A DNA stretch of 64,000 bases from Thiohalocapsa sp. ML1. Lineage in GTDB: Bacteria > Pseudomonadota > Gammaproteobacteria > Chromatiales > Chromatiaceae. The DNA lies in NCBI RefSeq assembly GCF_001469165.1, contig NZ_JABX01000020.1:42655-106654 (forward strand). Reading direction: 5' to 3'. The translations under genes and the position numbers were made by a program. Below, piece by piece: positions 53,344-62,062 of this stretch (its first letter is position 1; every line of letters starts with the position of its first letter). The notes under the pieces are model-generated. The model was given only the letters and a program-made list of their open reading frames with translations, did no database searches and was not told where the DNA came from.

Positions 53344-55155
53344 ATGTCCCTTGAGTCCGAACGCCCATCGAGCACCACCGCCCTCGGCGGCGCACCCGAC
53401 GCCCTCTGCGCCATCGCCGACCGGGTCGAGGCGCCGCTGGCGCTGCTCTGTGACGGCAACGTGCTGTACCTGAACGCGGCGCTGCGGGCCTTGCTCGCGC
53501 TGCCGCCGGAGGCAGCAAGCGTGCCGCGACCCTTCGCGGACTTCGCCGCACCGGAGTCGGCCAAGTCGCTGCGGGCCTTGCTCGGCCGGGCGCTGCTGCT
53601 CGATGTCGACGACAGCACGCGCGAGAGCATGACCTTTATCCCGGCGGAGGGTCCGGCCTTCGCGGCCGAGGTGACGGCCACGCTGCTGCCGCTCCAGGGC
53701 GGCCAGGGCCTGACGGTGACGCTCACGCCCACGGGCCGCGGCGCGGCGCGCGCGGAGGGGCTCATGGATGACAGCGCCGCCCGCACCGATGAGCGCGGCC
53801 TGCTGCTGCAGCGCCTCGCCGTCCTCGCCGATGATGCAAGCCCGGTGGAGCGCACCGCGGCGCTCGCGCTGGTGGTGGTTGACGACTATGCGCGGCTGCG
53901 GCGAGAGCAGGGATTCGCCGCGGCGGCAAGCCTGATGCACACGCTCCATGACCAGCTCGGCGCGGCGGCGCCGGCGGACAGCCGGGTCTTCCGTGTCGCC
54001 GACGATGCCCTGGCCGTGCTGAGCGAGGACATCAACGCGGCTGGGCTCCAACCGCTGCGCCGCCGCCTGCTCGAAGCCGCCGCGGCAGCGCCCGCGCCGG
54101 TGCGCCTGAGCGTCGGGCTCGGCAAGGTCACGCCCGGTGCCGGTGCGGCGGCTGACCTGCTCGACCGCACGCTCGCGGATGCGGGCCCGCCGCCCTCGGC
54201 GCTGGCCGGACAGTCGCTGTCCCAGGCAGCGTCCTGGACCCTCGCCGACGCCCCCGACAGCAGCATCGCCGACGCCAGCGAAGGGCTCGATCTGCTGGAG
54301 CCGGATGTGAGCGTCGAGGCGTACGCGCGCGGCGGCCCGCCGCAGCTCCGATCGACCGCCACGAGCGGCGCCACGGGTGAGGTCATCGTCGAGGATGGGC
54401 TCACGGCCCGCATCCAGGCCGCGCTGGAGGGCGAGGGCTTCGTGCTCGCCTTCCAGCCCATCGTCAGCCTGATGGGCGACAGCCGCGAACACTACAGCGT
54501 GCTCGTGCGCCTGCGTCGGCCCGACGGCACCTTCACCAACGCGGCCGACATCATCCGCTCCGCCGCCGGCACCGGCCGGCTGGCGGACATCGACCGCTGG
54601 GTCATGCGCAAGGCCTTCACGCTGCTCTCCCAACGCCGGCGCCGCGGCGAGAAGGCCGCTTTCTTCGTCAGCCTGTCCGCGGACATCGTGGCCGACGAGG
54701 GCCTGCTGATCTGGATCTGCGATGCGCTGCGGGAGTTCGACCTGCGTGGTAGCTGGGTCACCTTCCAGATGCAGGAGCGCGAAACCCTGCGACAATCCGA
54801 CGCCTGGGGGACGCTGGCCGCCGGGCTCAAGGACATCCAGTGCCGCATCTGCGTCAACCAGCACGGGCTGGTGGACGCCGACGACAGCGGCAGCGTCGGC
54901 AGGCCGGACTTCGTCAAGTTCGCGCCGTCGCTGGTGGACGGGCTGTCGCACGACAAGGACAAGCAGGTGCGCCTGCTGGAGTTGGTCCGGCTGGCCAAGG
55001 CGCGCAACGTGCGCACCATCATCACCGGCGTCGAGGACGCCCGCGCGCTGAACCTGCTATGGGACGCGGGCGTCGAGTACGTGCAGGGCGACTACATTCA
55101 GGCCGCGGAGACGACCCTCGAGCTGCCGCAGACCAGCATCGGGGATAGGAGCTAG
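53344..55155 (+). CDS. FimX-like PAS/degenerate-GGDEF/EAL c-di-GMP effector
   Basis: The 603-residue protein has a PAS-like region at the start (LCDGNVLYLNAALRALL), a degenerate GGDEF-like middle with no GGDEF signature, and a C-terminal EAL domain (about 350-590). At the EAL signature the sequence is YSVLVRL, so the metal-binding Glu is missing. The domain more likely binds than cleaves c-di-GMP. This layout resembles FimX of Pseudomonas, a receptor controlling type IV pili. The EAL part still shows FQMQERETL and FVKFAPSLVDGL. It stands alone between repeat-rich gaps. Confidence 0.85.
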   Translation: MSLESERPSSTTALGGAPDALCAIADRVEAPLALLCDGNVLYLNAALRALLALPPEAASVPRPFADFAAPESAKSLRALLGRALLLDVDDSTRESMTFIPAEGPAFAAEVTATLLPLQGGQGLTVTLTPTGRGAARAEGLMDDSAARTDERGLLLQRLAVLADDASPVERTAALALVVVDDYARLRREQGFAAAASLMHTLHDQLGAAAPADSRVFRVADDALAVLSEDINAAGLQPLRRRLLEAAAAAPAPVRLSVGLGKVTPGAGAAADLLDRTLADAGPPPSALAGQSLSQAASWTLADAPDSSIADASEGLDLLEPDVSVEAYARGGPPQLRSTATSGATGEVIVEDGLTARIQAALEGEGFVLAFQPIVSLMGDSREHYSVLVRLRRPDGTFTNAADIIRSAAGTGRLADIDRWVMRKAFTLLSQRRRRGEKAAFFVSLSADIVADEGLLIWICDALREFDLRGSWVTFQMQERETLRQSDAWGTLAAGLKDIQCRICVNQHGLVDADDSGSVGRPDFVKFAPSLVDGLSHDKDKQVRLLELVRLAKARNVRTIITGVEDARALNLLWDAGVEYVQGDYIQAAETTLELPQTSIGDRS

Positions 55156-55200
55156 GAGCTAGGAGCTAGAGGCTAGGGGCTAGGAGCTAGGGGCAGTGCT
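55146..55200. repeat. GCTAGGA/GCTAGGG heptamer array after the EAL gene
   Basis: About seven units of GCTAGGA, GCTAGAG or GCTAGGG start inside the stop region of the EAL gene, and its TAG stop is part of the array. Similar units recur at 55565-55595, 62340-62380 and 63537-63560. Confidence 0.85.
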
Positions 55201-55280
55201 TCGCTGCCGAACTCCCGAGACCGTGATTTCGTCGCTGCCATTGTCGTAAGCGTGCGTGGTCGTAATCGAACGTGCGCGGA

Positions 55281-55437
55281 GTTGACGGGCGTTGACCGGA
55301 GCGTTGACTGGAGCGTTGACCGGAGTGTTGACCGGAGTGTTGACCGGAGTATTGACTGGAGTGTTGACCTCCAGGTCAACACGGCCACAGAGCGGGATAC
55401 TGAGTCGCGACTGCCGAGCCGACCGGGAGGTCGGCTC
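55281..55437. repeat. Composite module: GTTGAC 12-mer array plus two palindromes
   Basis: Six 12-base units (GTTGACCGGAGT type) occupy 55291-55362. They are followed by GTTGACCTCCAGGTCAAC (55363-55380), a short link, then a hairpin with arms GAGCCGACC and GGTCGGCTC (55416-55437). Related modules occur at 62481-62600, 63661-63880 and 63905-63983. Confidence 0.9.
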
Positions 55438-55449
55438 TCCAGCCCTCGC

Positions 55450-55600
55450 CTCATCGAAATCGAAATCGAAATCGCTATCGAAATCGGGATCGGGATCGGG
55501 ATCGCTTGGCACTCGGTTCGATTTCGATCCCGACGCGCCTGGCCGGTCGGACGGCCCGTCGAAACTTCTAGGGGCTAGGGGCTAGGGGCTAGCAAGGCAC
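55450..55600. repeat. Hexamer arrays (element copy 2) and GCTAGGG heptamers
   Basis: ATCGAA units (55453-55485), GGGATC units (55485-55505) and a CACTCGGTTCGATTTCGATCCCGACGC-type right part match the middle of the interspersed element. The right-end text is short (CGTCGAAACTTCTAG) and merges into GGGGCTA heptamers at 55565-55590. Confidence 0.7.
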
Positions 55601-55620
55601 AGCGGCCGTCCGGGGTAGGC

Positions 55621-56586
55621 TCAACCGCCGTTCGCGATGCCGTGCGGGACATGCCCTGTGGCGATGCGCCCGCGCGCATCGGCGCAGTGGCTCTCCTGGT
55701 CGTCGAAGAAAATGTCCGCGTCGAAGGCCTCCAGAAACCCGGCCTTCGGCAGCCCGCCCAGGAACAAGGCCTCGTCGATGCGGATACCCCAGTCCCGGAG
55801 CGTGCGGATCACGCGCTCATGCGACGGCGCACCGCGCGCCGTGATCAGCGCGGTGCGCAGCGGCGCATCCCGCGGCGGAAACAGCGCCTGGATACGCTGT
55901 AACGCCGCGAGAAAACCCTTGAACGGCCCCGCGGACAGCGGCACCGACGCACTCGCGACCTCCTGGGCATTGAACGCCGCAAGCCCGGCACTGCGGTAGA
56001 CCCGCTCGGCTTCGTCGGAGAACAGCACGGCGTCGCCGTCGAAGGCGATGCGCACCGGCCCATCCTCGGCCCCGCGCGCATGCGCCGGGGCGGGCACCAG
56101 GGTCGCCGCCGCACAGTCCGCGGCGAGCGCACAGCGCACGTCGTCCGGGTCGGCGGACAAGAACAGATGCGCACCGAAGGCACCCACGTAGCGATACGGG
56201 CTCGCGCCGCCCGAGAAGGCCGCGCGGGTGATGTCGAGCCCATGGTGTCGGATGGAGTTAAACACCCGAAGCCCCGTGTCGGAGCTGTTGCGCGACAGCA
56301 AGATGACCTCCACCCGCCCGCCCTCGCCCAAGCGCCCATTGAGCGCCAACAGCTTCTGCACCAGCGAGAAGGCGACGCCCGGCTCCAGCACCTCGTTCTC
56401 GCGCGCGACTTGGTAGGCGTGGTATGCCTCCACGCCCTCCTCCATGAAGACGCGGTGGGACTCGTCCAGATCGAATAGCGCGCGCGAGGAGATGGCGACG
56501 ACGAGGCGGATGGGCTCCGTCGACGCGAGCGACTCGGGCGCGGGGGTGAGAGCCGTCAGCGGATTCAGCAGATCGGGCCTGCTCAC
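55621..56586 (-). CDS. Cytosolic 5'-nucleotidase (NT5C1-like)
   Basis: The 321-residue protein matches the 5'-nucleotidase family found in animals as NT5C1 and in scattered bacteria: IRLVVAISSRALFDLDESH, VEVILLSRNSSDTGLRVFNSI, AFSGGASPYRYVGAF and VRIAFDGDAVLFSDEAE. FFDDQESHCADA follows near the end. It probably removes phosphate from AMP or related nucleotides, with the FDGDAVLF strand holding the HAD-type aspartates. The GTG start used here lies in the last of four partial 14-base repeats, each of which carries GTGAGCAGG; a start near MTALTPAP is an alternative. Confidence 0.85.
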   Translation of the reverse strand: MSRPDLLNPLTALTPAPESLASTEPIRLVVAISSRALFDLDESHRVFMEEGVEAYHAYQVARENEVLEPGVAFSLVQKLLALNGRLGEGGRVEVILLSRNSSDTGLRVFNSIRHHGLDITRAAFSGGASPYRYVGAFGAHLFLSADPDDVRCALAADCAAATLVPAPAHARGAEDGPVRIAFDGDAVLFSDEAERVYRSAGLAAFNAQEVASASVPLSAGPFKGFLAALQRIQALFPPRDAPLRTALITARGAPSHERVIRTLRDWGIRIDEALFLGGLPKAGFLEAFDADIFFDDQESHCADARGRIATGHVPHGIANGG

Positions 56587-56630
56587 GAGGGCCTGCTCAC
56601 GAGGGCCTGCTCACGAGGGCCTGCTCACCA
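56584..56630. repeat. Three-copy 14-base repeat at the nucleotidase start
   Basis: CACGAGGGCCTGCT occurs three times, plus a partial copy. On the minus strand each unit contains GTGAGCAGG, giving several GTG codons in different frames. Only the copy nearest the gene reads into the nucleotidase; a unit three copies upstream is in frame but meets TGA at once. Confidence 0.85.
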
Positions 56631-57200
56631 CGGCATGAAGGAGTTCATGAAGTGCATCGGCCGGCCGATGCTGCGATTCATGCCGCCGAGGTCGTCGCGC
56701 ATGGTCGCCGTGGTGACGGTCATGGACTGCATGGAATGGTCCATGCCCTGCATGGTCGTCAGCATCGGCTCCAGCACGCTCACGTCACGCGCCATGGAGT
56801 CCACGCCCACGGCCATCGTGCGCACGTTGGAGCTCATCTGGCCCATGTTGTCGGAGATGGACTGCATGTTGCTCGCCATCACGGTCATGTTGGAATCGAC
56901 GCTGATGGCCAGGTAGTGCACGTCCTTGGCGAGGCTGAACACCAGGTAGAAGCCGTAGGCCGCGAGGATGATGAACGCGAACAGCGACGGATAGACGATG
57001 AGCTCCCAGCGCCGCGCACTGTTCTCGAAGGCCTGGGACAGCCGATCCATGGCGTACGCGTTGGTCTGAGGGTCGCTCGCATCGGCCGGCGGCATGCCCG
57101 GGGCGCGGCGCTCGTCGGCGTTTCCGCCCGGGCCGAACTGCTGACCAGGCCCCGCCCCGCCGGGGCCGCCCTGCCGGGAATCGGAGTTGGAATGCGCCAT
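56625..57200 (-). CDS. Met-rich single-pass membrane protein, unknown function
   Basis: The 191-residue protein has a Gly/Pro-rich cytoplasmic start (1-50), one membrane helix (LFAFIILAAYGFYLVF, about residues 83-98) and a periplasmic or cytoplasmic helical part. That part is very rich in Met and Ser (NMTVMASNMQSISDNMGQMSSNV), with a heptad-like pattern and ends in MHFMNSFMPW. I do not recognise a named family, although the layout recalls proteins beside type IV pilus or ParA genes in sulfur bacteria. It lies between parA and the nucleotidase gene on the same strand. Confidence 0.65.
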   Translation of the reverse strand: MAHSNSDSRQGGPGGAGPGQQFGPGGNADERRAPGMPPADASDPQTNAYAMDRLSQAFENSARRWELIVYPSLFAFIILAAYGFYLVFSLAKDVHYLAISVDSNMTVMASNMQSISDNMGQMSSNVRTMAVGVDSMARDVSVLEPMLTTMQGMDHSMQSMTVTTATMRDDLGGMNRSIGRPMHFMNSFMPW

Positions 57201-57394
57201 CGCCTTATCTGCCTCAGTGGAATGTCGTTATGCGTCAGCGGCGCCCGGAAGGCGGGCTCGTCGAACCCACCGCCTCAGCGCTTGACAGGCGTAAGGGTTG
57301 AGAGACTAACACAAGCGCTCGGAATTCCCATGACAAGACCCAAGGGCCATGGTTGATTACCCGGTATCGGCGGCGGGCATTGTCTGGACCGCCC

Positions 57395-58030
57395 TCAACT
57401 GAGGAGGTGCGGGAACAGCGTCGCGGCCAGCGCATAGAACTCCTTCGCACCCTTGCCGCGTGGCTCCAGCTCGAACACCGCGAGCCCCTCGCTGAAGGAG
57501 CGTCGAAACACCGTGCGCTGCGACAGCCGCGGCTTGATGAAGCGCACGTCCGGCAGCGACACCAGCGCCGCCGCCGCCTCGTTGGTCTCGCGCACCGCGT
57601 GATGGGTGTCGCCGCGATTGATGAAGCCAATGATCTCCGGCGCCGCGCCCTGCGCCTCCACCGAGCGCACCAAGCGCGCGAAGCGCTGAGCCGACCAGAT
57701 ATCAGCCTGCGACGGCGGCACCGGCAGCACGACCCGCTGGCAAAACGACAGCGCCGTGCGCATGGCGTCCATGTCGGCGGTGCCGATATCGATGAGCGTC
57801 TCCTCGTGCTCGGCGAGCCCCTCGGCCGTCAACGCGCTGCGATCGCGCACCAGCAGCTTGGGCTGGAAGCCCTCCTCGGCCCGCACCTCGGTCACGTCGA
57901 GCAGCGTCGCCTGGGGATCGGCGTCGATGAGCTGGACGTCCATGTCAGCCATGGCCAGCCAGACGCCCAGGTTGAACGTGAGCGTGCTTTTCCCGGAGCC
58001 CCCTTTAAGGGACCCAATCACCGTGATCAT
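57395..58030 (-). CDS. ParA/MinD-like ATPase
   Basis: The 211-residue protein has the deviant Walker A KGGSGKST (9-16), VQLIDADPQATLLD (switch region), and LIDIGTADMD where most ParA proteins have a DxPP motif. PVPPSQADIWSAQRF follows. The size fits small ParA proteins that place protein complexes rather than segregate DNA. No parB is adjacent. The Met-rich membrane protein follows on the same strand about 195 bases away. The start at 58030 is the family start. Confidence 0.9.
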   Translation of the reverse strand: MITVIGSLKGGSGKSTLTFNLGVWLAMADMDVQLIDADPQATLLDVTEVRAEEGFQPKLLVRDRSALTAEGLAEHEETLIDIGTADMDAMRTALSFCQRVVLPVPPSQADIWSAQRFARLVRSVEAQGAAPEIIGFINRGDTHHAVRETNEAAAALVSLPDVRFIKPRLSQRTVFRRSFSEGLAVFELEPRGKGAKEFYALAATLFPHLLS

Positions 58031-58125
58031 CGACGCGATACCCCTGCGGTGGCCGAACCGTGCGCAAGAATACATGACGGAAGGGCCAAGGACCGAGGGA
58101 TGAGGGCCGAAAGCGTGGGTTGCTG

Positions 58126-58402
58126 CCTAAACGAGGCTCGACGAGCCATGCTCATCGATATCGAAATCGGGATCGGGATCGGGATCGGGATCGGTCTCGG
58201 GATCGAGTAGCACCCGGTTCGATTTCGATAGCGATAGCGATCCCGACCCCGATCCCGACGCGCCTCGCCAGTCCGACGCAAAGGGCCGAGGGCCGAGGGA
58301 GGGCTCCCTTGGCCCTTGGCCCTCGGCCCTCGGCCCTTCAAGCGCCTTGTCGCCATGAAACCTGATTCATCTGCAAGCTTTTGTTGCCGTAAAGGAATCT
58401 AG
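58126..58402. mobile_element. Interspersed element copy 3 with heptamer array inside
   Basis: The left end ACGAGGCTCGACGAGCC and the middle (ATCGGG units at 58165-58204, ACCCGGTTCGATTTCGAT, then CGATCCCGAC units) match the element at 52995. A GGGCCGA heptamer array with an inverted arm is inserted at about 58280-58341. The right end reads ATGAAACCTGATTCATCTGC and GGAATCTAG. The final CTAG gives the stop codon of the next gene on the minus strand. Confidence 0.6.
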
Positions 58403-59106
58403 TCAGCGGCCTCGGCCTGCGGCAGCTCGATGACGGCGCTCGCGGGCTTTAGGCTCAGCCTGCCGCCGTGGTCCTGCGCGGTGCGTTCCGCGGCCTGGGC
58501 CATGAGCTTGAAGTCCGCGCGCTCCCGCGGTACGTCCGGGGGCGCATCGCCGACGGCCGCCAGCGACAGCAGCAGCATGCCGTCGCGCGCCTCCACCCGC
58601 AGTTGCGGGCGCTGGTTGCAGGCGCCGTTGCAGTCGGTGCCAACGCCGATGAGCCGGAGCACGTGCACCACCGCCGCCTCAAAGCTCCCCCGCTCCACCG
58701 GCACCATATCGCCGTGGTCGCTGCCAACCACCACATCACCGCCAAACGCGCGGACGATGTCCGCCGCCAGGGCGCTCACGTCGCAGCGACGCACCGGGCC
58801 ATCGCCGAAGCGGTTGGCGTGGACCATGTCCGAGAGCTTGGTGGTCAGCGTCGTCGCCGCGCCCTGGATGCGCGCCAGGCGCTCGCCCCGCGTGGCATCG
58901 TCGGTTTCGAGCTGCAGGGTCTCGGCGATCAGGTCGATGACGCTGAGCGGCGTGCGTAGCAAGTGCGCCTGCTGCCGGGCCTGCTCGGCGAGGAGAGAAC
59001 GCCGCTCCAAGTCCACGAGGCGCTCGATCACCGGGCTCGGCGCGCCCGCACCCGCGCTGCCGCCGGGGTGGGTGTATTGTCCGTCGCCTGCTGTGCGCTG
59101 GGTCAT
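58399..59106 (-). CDS. Histidine-kinase-like protein with degenerate catalytic motifs
   Basis: The 235-residue protein has a HisKA-like helix pair with AHLLRTPLSVIDLI, where the usual HELRTP box has Leu in place of the Glu. The ATPase part has no DxGxG box; the corresponding place reads AVGDAPPDV. The end DHGGRLSLKPA resembles the last HATPase strand. It may be an accessory or inactive partner. It follows the hybrid kinase gene on the same strand with about 45 bases, or overlaps nothing if the start is 59151, so the two are probably one unit. Its stop codon lies in the end of the interspersed element. Confidence 0.75.
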   Translation of the reverse strand: MTQRTAGDGQYTHPGGSAGAGAPSPVIERLVDLERRSLLAEQARQQAHLLRTPLSVIDLIAETLQLETDDATRGERLARIQGAATTLTTKLSDMVHANRFGDGPVRRCDVSALAADIVRAFGGDVVVGSDHGDMVPVERGSFEAAVVHVLRLIGVGTDCNGACNQRPQLRVEARDGMLLLSLAAVGDAPPDVPRERADFKLMAQAAERTAQDHGGRLSLKPASAVIELPQAEAAD

Positions 59107-59153
59107 TAAAGGTATCTTCGGTGTACGTCGTCGCCGCCCGCTCGGCGCCATGC

Positions 59154-61661
59154 TCAGTTGCCGGCTGTGCCCTCCTTTGGCCTGTCGCCGCGCGCGGCCT
59201 CGCAGAAGAGCTCCATCAGCGCCTGTCGACCCACGGGTTTCGTGAAATGCCGGTCGAAGCCGGCGGCGCGACCGCGCTCACGGACCCGGGCGTCACCATA
59301 GCCGGACACCGCCGCCAGGAGCATCGGTGCGCCCATAGGCCCTGTGTCCACGGCTGAGCCACTCATATCGGGCGCTGCCGGCCCGACCGCAGGGGACTCT
59401 ACATGACCCACGTCCCGGGTCTCAACAGCAGGACCGCCTTCCGCGCCTGTTGATCCCGCACACGACGAGGCGGCATCAGTGCCGGAGGCATCCCGCCAAC
59501 CGGCGCTTTCGAGTGAACGCAAGCGGCGTGCCGTTTCGAACCCGTCCATGCCGTCCATGCCCAGATCGAGCAGCACCACGCGCGGGCGAAAACGCGGTGC
59601 GGCAGCCAGGGCCTCGGGCCCGCTGCGGCAGACCTGGACCTCGTGGCCGAGCGCGGACAGCAGCATGGCCATGCCGTCCGCCGCATCGGCGTTGTCATCC
59701 ACCACCAGCACGCGCAGCCCGTGCGGCGTCTGGGCAGGGGCCTTGCGTCGCCTGGGCGTCGCCGCCGGGGCCGCGACACTGGGCAGGAACAGGCTGAAGG
59801 TGGAGCCGCGCCCCGGCCCGGCGCTGTCCACCTCGATACGCCCGCCGTGCAGCTCCGCGAGCCGCGCCGCAATGGCGAGCCCGAGACCCAGCCCGGACCT
59901 GCTGCTGCCTCCGGTGCGCTCCAGCCGATGCCGGCCCTGGGTGAAGATCTGGAAGAGGTTGGTGCGCAGCTCCGCGTCGATGCCGTCGCCGTTGTCCGCG
60001 ACCCGCAGCACCACGGTGCCCGGCTGCGCCTCCGCGGACAGCCGCACATGACCACCCGCTGGGGTGTACTTTGCGGCGTTATTGAGCAGGTTGGTCAACA
60101 CCTGGGCGAGGCGCGCCGGGTCCGCGTCCAGGTAGACCGGCGTGTCCGGCAGCTCGATATCGAACCGATGCCCGCGCGCCTCCAGCTCCGGCTGGGAAGC
60201 GTCGATGGCCTGCTCGATGATCTCGTTCAGGGCGACGACGCGGCGCGCCAGCCGGAGCTTGCCGCGGACGACGCGGGAGATATCGAGCAAATCGTCCAGC
60301 AGGCGGTCCATTTGCCGCGCCTGGCGCTCCACCATATCGATGCTCCAGCGCAGCTTCGCATCGGCGGGGCTGAGCAGGCGCATTAGGTCCACCGCGTGCT
60401 GCAGCGGCGCCATGGGGTTGCGCAGCTCGTGACCGAGGATGGCCAGAAAGTCGTCCTTTTGGCGGTCCGCGTCGGTGAGCGCCTGCTGCGCGCGCACCAG
60501 CTCGTCGATGTCCGATGCCGCCCCGAACCAGGCCGGGGCAGCGTCAGGATCGGCCGACGGCACCGCCATCAGCCGCGCGCGGGCCTCCCACCAGCGGTAG
60601 ACACCGTCCACACAGCGCAGCCGGTAGCGGATGCGCAGCGGTGCATCGGCGACGACCGCCGCATCCCAGGCGGCACAGACGCCCTCACGGTCATCCGGGT
60701 GCAGGACCGCCATCCAGCCGTGGCCGAGGCCGGCCCCGGACACCATCCCCGTGACGCTGTAGAAGCGCTCGTTCAGGTACTCGGCGCGGGCCTTGGGGTC
60801 AGCGATGAACAGGATGTCCGGCACCGTTTCGGCCATGGTGCGAAAGCGCTGCTCGATCTCCGCCAGGCGACGCTCGGTGCGGCGCTGCTCGCGCACGTCG
60901 ATGCCCACCGCCACGCGGCGGCCGTCGAGCAGCGCGGCGCTGGCCCAGACGACATCCACCCGGGCACCGTCGCAGTCGGTCATTGGCAGGTCCGTCCAGC
61001 CGCCGCCGGCGCGCAGCAGCGCGGTGCGGGCGTGGGCGCGCTCGCCCGCCTGCGGCCACCACAGCGCGAGGGGGTCGGCGGCGTCCGCGAGGTCGCTTCG
61101 GCTCCAGCCGAGGACGCGCGTCATGCTGCGATTGACGCGCAGGTTGGCGAAATCGCTGTCGTAGACCATGACCATGGCCGGCAGCCGGTCCATGACCTCG
61201 GCGAGCAGATCGAGCCGGCGGGCGTTGTCCGCGTCGGCGCACACCTGCGCCGTGATGTCGGCACTGATCACGCTGGCGCCGATGCGCCCGCCGGCGGCAT
61301 CGAAGCGCGCGCGGCCGTGGTCCTCGACAACGCGCTCACCGCCGGGATCAACCCTCAGGCGGTAGCGCACGCGGTAGGTGGGTGCCGCGGCCGTGGTGGC
61401 GGCGAGGGCAGCGTGCAGCGCGTCTCGATCGGCCGGATGCACACGCCCCAGAAAGTCTGCCCCGGACTCCACCAGGGCGCCGACGCCGAGCAGTTGCCGG
61501 CCGGCGTCATCGCGCCGGATGACATCGCAGACCAGGTCCCAATCGAAGCCGAAGGTCGGGGGCGGGGTCGGGGCCGGGGTCGCGGCAGCACCGTCGGCCG
61601 CCTCCGCCAGACGATCTGCGAAGCCGCTGCCGACGACGAGCGTTCCAGCGATGATGCTCAT
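59154..61661 (-). CDS. Multi-PAS hybrid histidine kinase with receiver domain
   Basis: The 835-residue protein has no membrane helix. It contains three PAS-type regions (about 30-140, 150-260, 265-390), HisKA with GHELRNP (His411), HATPase (TNLLNNAAKY, NGDGID, FQIFTQG, SGLGLGLAIA) and a C-terminal receiver (LRVLVVDDNADAA, VVLLDLGMDGMDG). The receiver carries an insertion of about 60 residues (after RRLRSLESAG, before GAPMLLAAVSGYG), an unusual place between the phosphorylation strand and the next strand. It likely senses a cytoplasmic signal. The kinase-like gene follows it. Confidence 0.9.
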   Translation of the reverse strand: MSIIAGTLVVGSGFADRLAEAADGAAATPAPTPPPTFGFDWDLVCDVIRRDDAGRQLLGVGALVESGADFLGRVHPADRDALHAALAATTAAAPTYRVRYRLRVDPGGERVVEDHGRARFDAAGGRIGASVISADITAQVCADADNARRLDLLAEVMDRLPAMVMVYDSDFANLRVNRSMTRVLGWSRSDLADAADPLALWWPQAGERAHARTALLRAGGGWTDLPMTDCDGARVDVVWASAALLDGRRVAVGIDVREQRRTERRLAEIEQRFRTMAETVPDILFIADPKARAEYLNERFYSVTGMVSGAGLGHGWMAVLHPDDREGVCAAWDAAVVADAPLRIRYRLRCVDGVYRWWEARARLMAVPSADPDAAPAWFGAASDIDELVRAQQALTDADRQKDDFLAILGHELRNPMAPLQHAVDLMRLLSPADAKLRWSIDMVERQARQMDRLLDDLLDISRVVRGKLRLARRVVALNEIIEQAIDASQPELEARGHRFDIELPDTPVYLDADPARLAQVLTNLLNNAAKYTPAGGHVRLSAEAQPGTVVLRVADNGDGIDAELRTNLFQIFTQGRHRLERTGGSSRSGLGLGLAIAARLAELHGGRIEVDSAGPGRGSTFSLFLPSVAAPAATPRRRKAPAQTPHGLRVLVVDDNADAADGMAMLLSALGHEVQVCRSGPEALAAAPRFRPRVVLLDLGMDGMDGFETARRLRSLESAGWRDASGTDAASSCAGSTGAEGGPAVETRDVGHVESPAVGPAAPDMSGSAVDTGPMGAPMLLAAVSGYGDARVRERGRAAGFDRHFTKPVGRQALMELFCEAARGDRPKEGTAGN

Positions 61662-61712
61662 GGAGGGGCTTATGGAGGGGCTTATGGAGCGGCTTATGGA
61701 GGGCTTTTTTGC
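61662..61712. repeat. Four-copy 12-base repeat just upstream of the hybrid kinase start
   Basis: ATGGAGGGGCTT occurs twice, then ATGGAGCGGCTT and a last copy running into GGGCTTTTTT. It lies directly before the kinase gene start on the minus strand, within the likely leader. Confidence 0.85.
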
Positions 61713-62062
61713 TTGAGGCTGGGGGCTCGTGCTGCTGTCAGCGACGGACCGGAGCCGGGGTCGGCGGCAGCAGCAGGAACCGCAGCGTCCGGACGCATTC
61801 CGCGCTTGAACTTAGGCAGCACGGGCCGATGGGTCAAGATTCCGGGCGCCGGGCGTCGCCCGGCGGTGGCAACGCGCGGCGGAGCCGACAGCCGCAGTCG
61901 GCGCGAGCCTGATCGCGACCCGCCGGCAGCGCGACCGGCTGCATGCGCACCCGGCGCGGGTGCCTGCAACCGTCGCTGCGCTTGCGCGCGCCGCCCGGCC
62001 GCTGGCATGGCGGCTGCGTCACGCTGGATTCCATCCCATGCCCACCCACAGGAATTGAGACG
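61713..62062. other. Intergenic stretch, nothing recognised
   Basis: No supported coding frame, RNA or clear repeat is seen. It probably contains the hybrid-kinase promoter and the leader of the small frame that begins at 62063. Confidence 0.4.
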
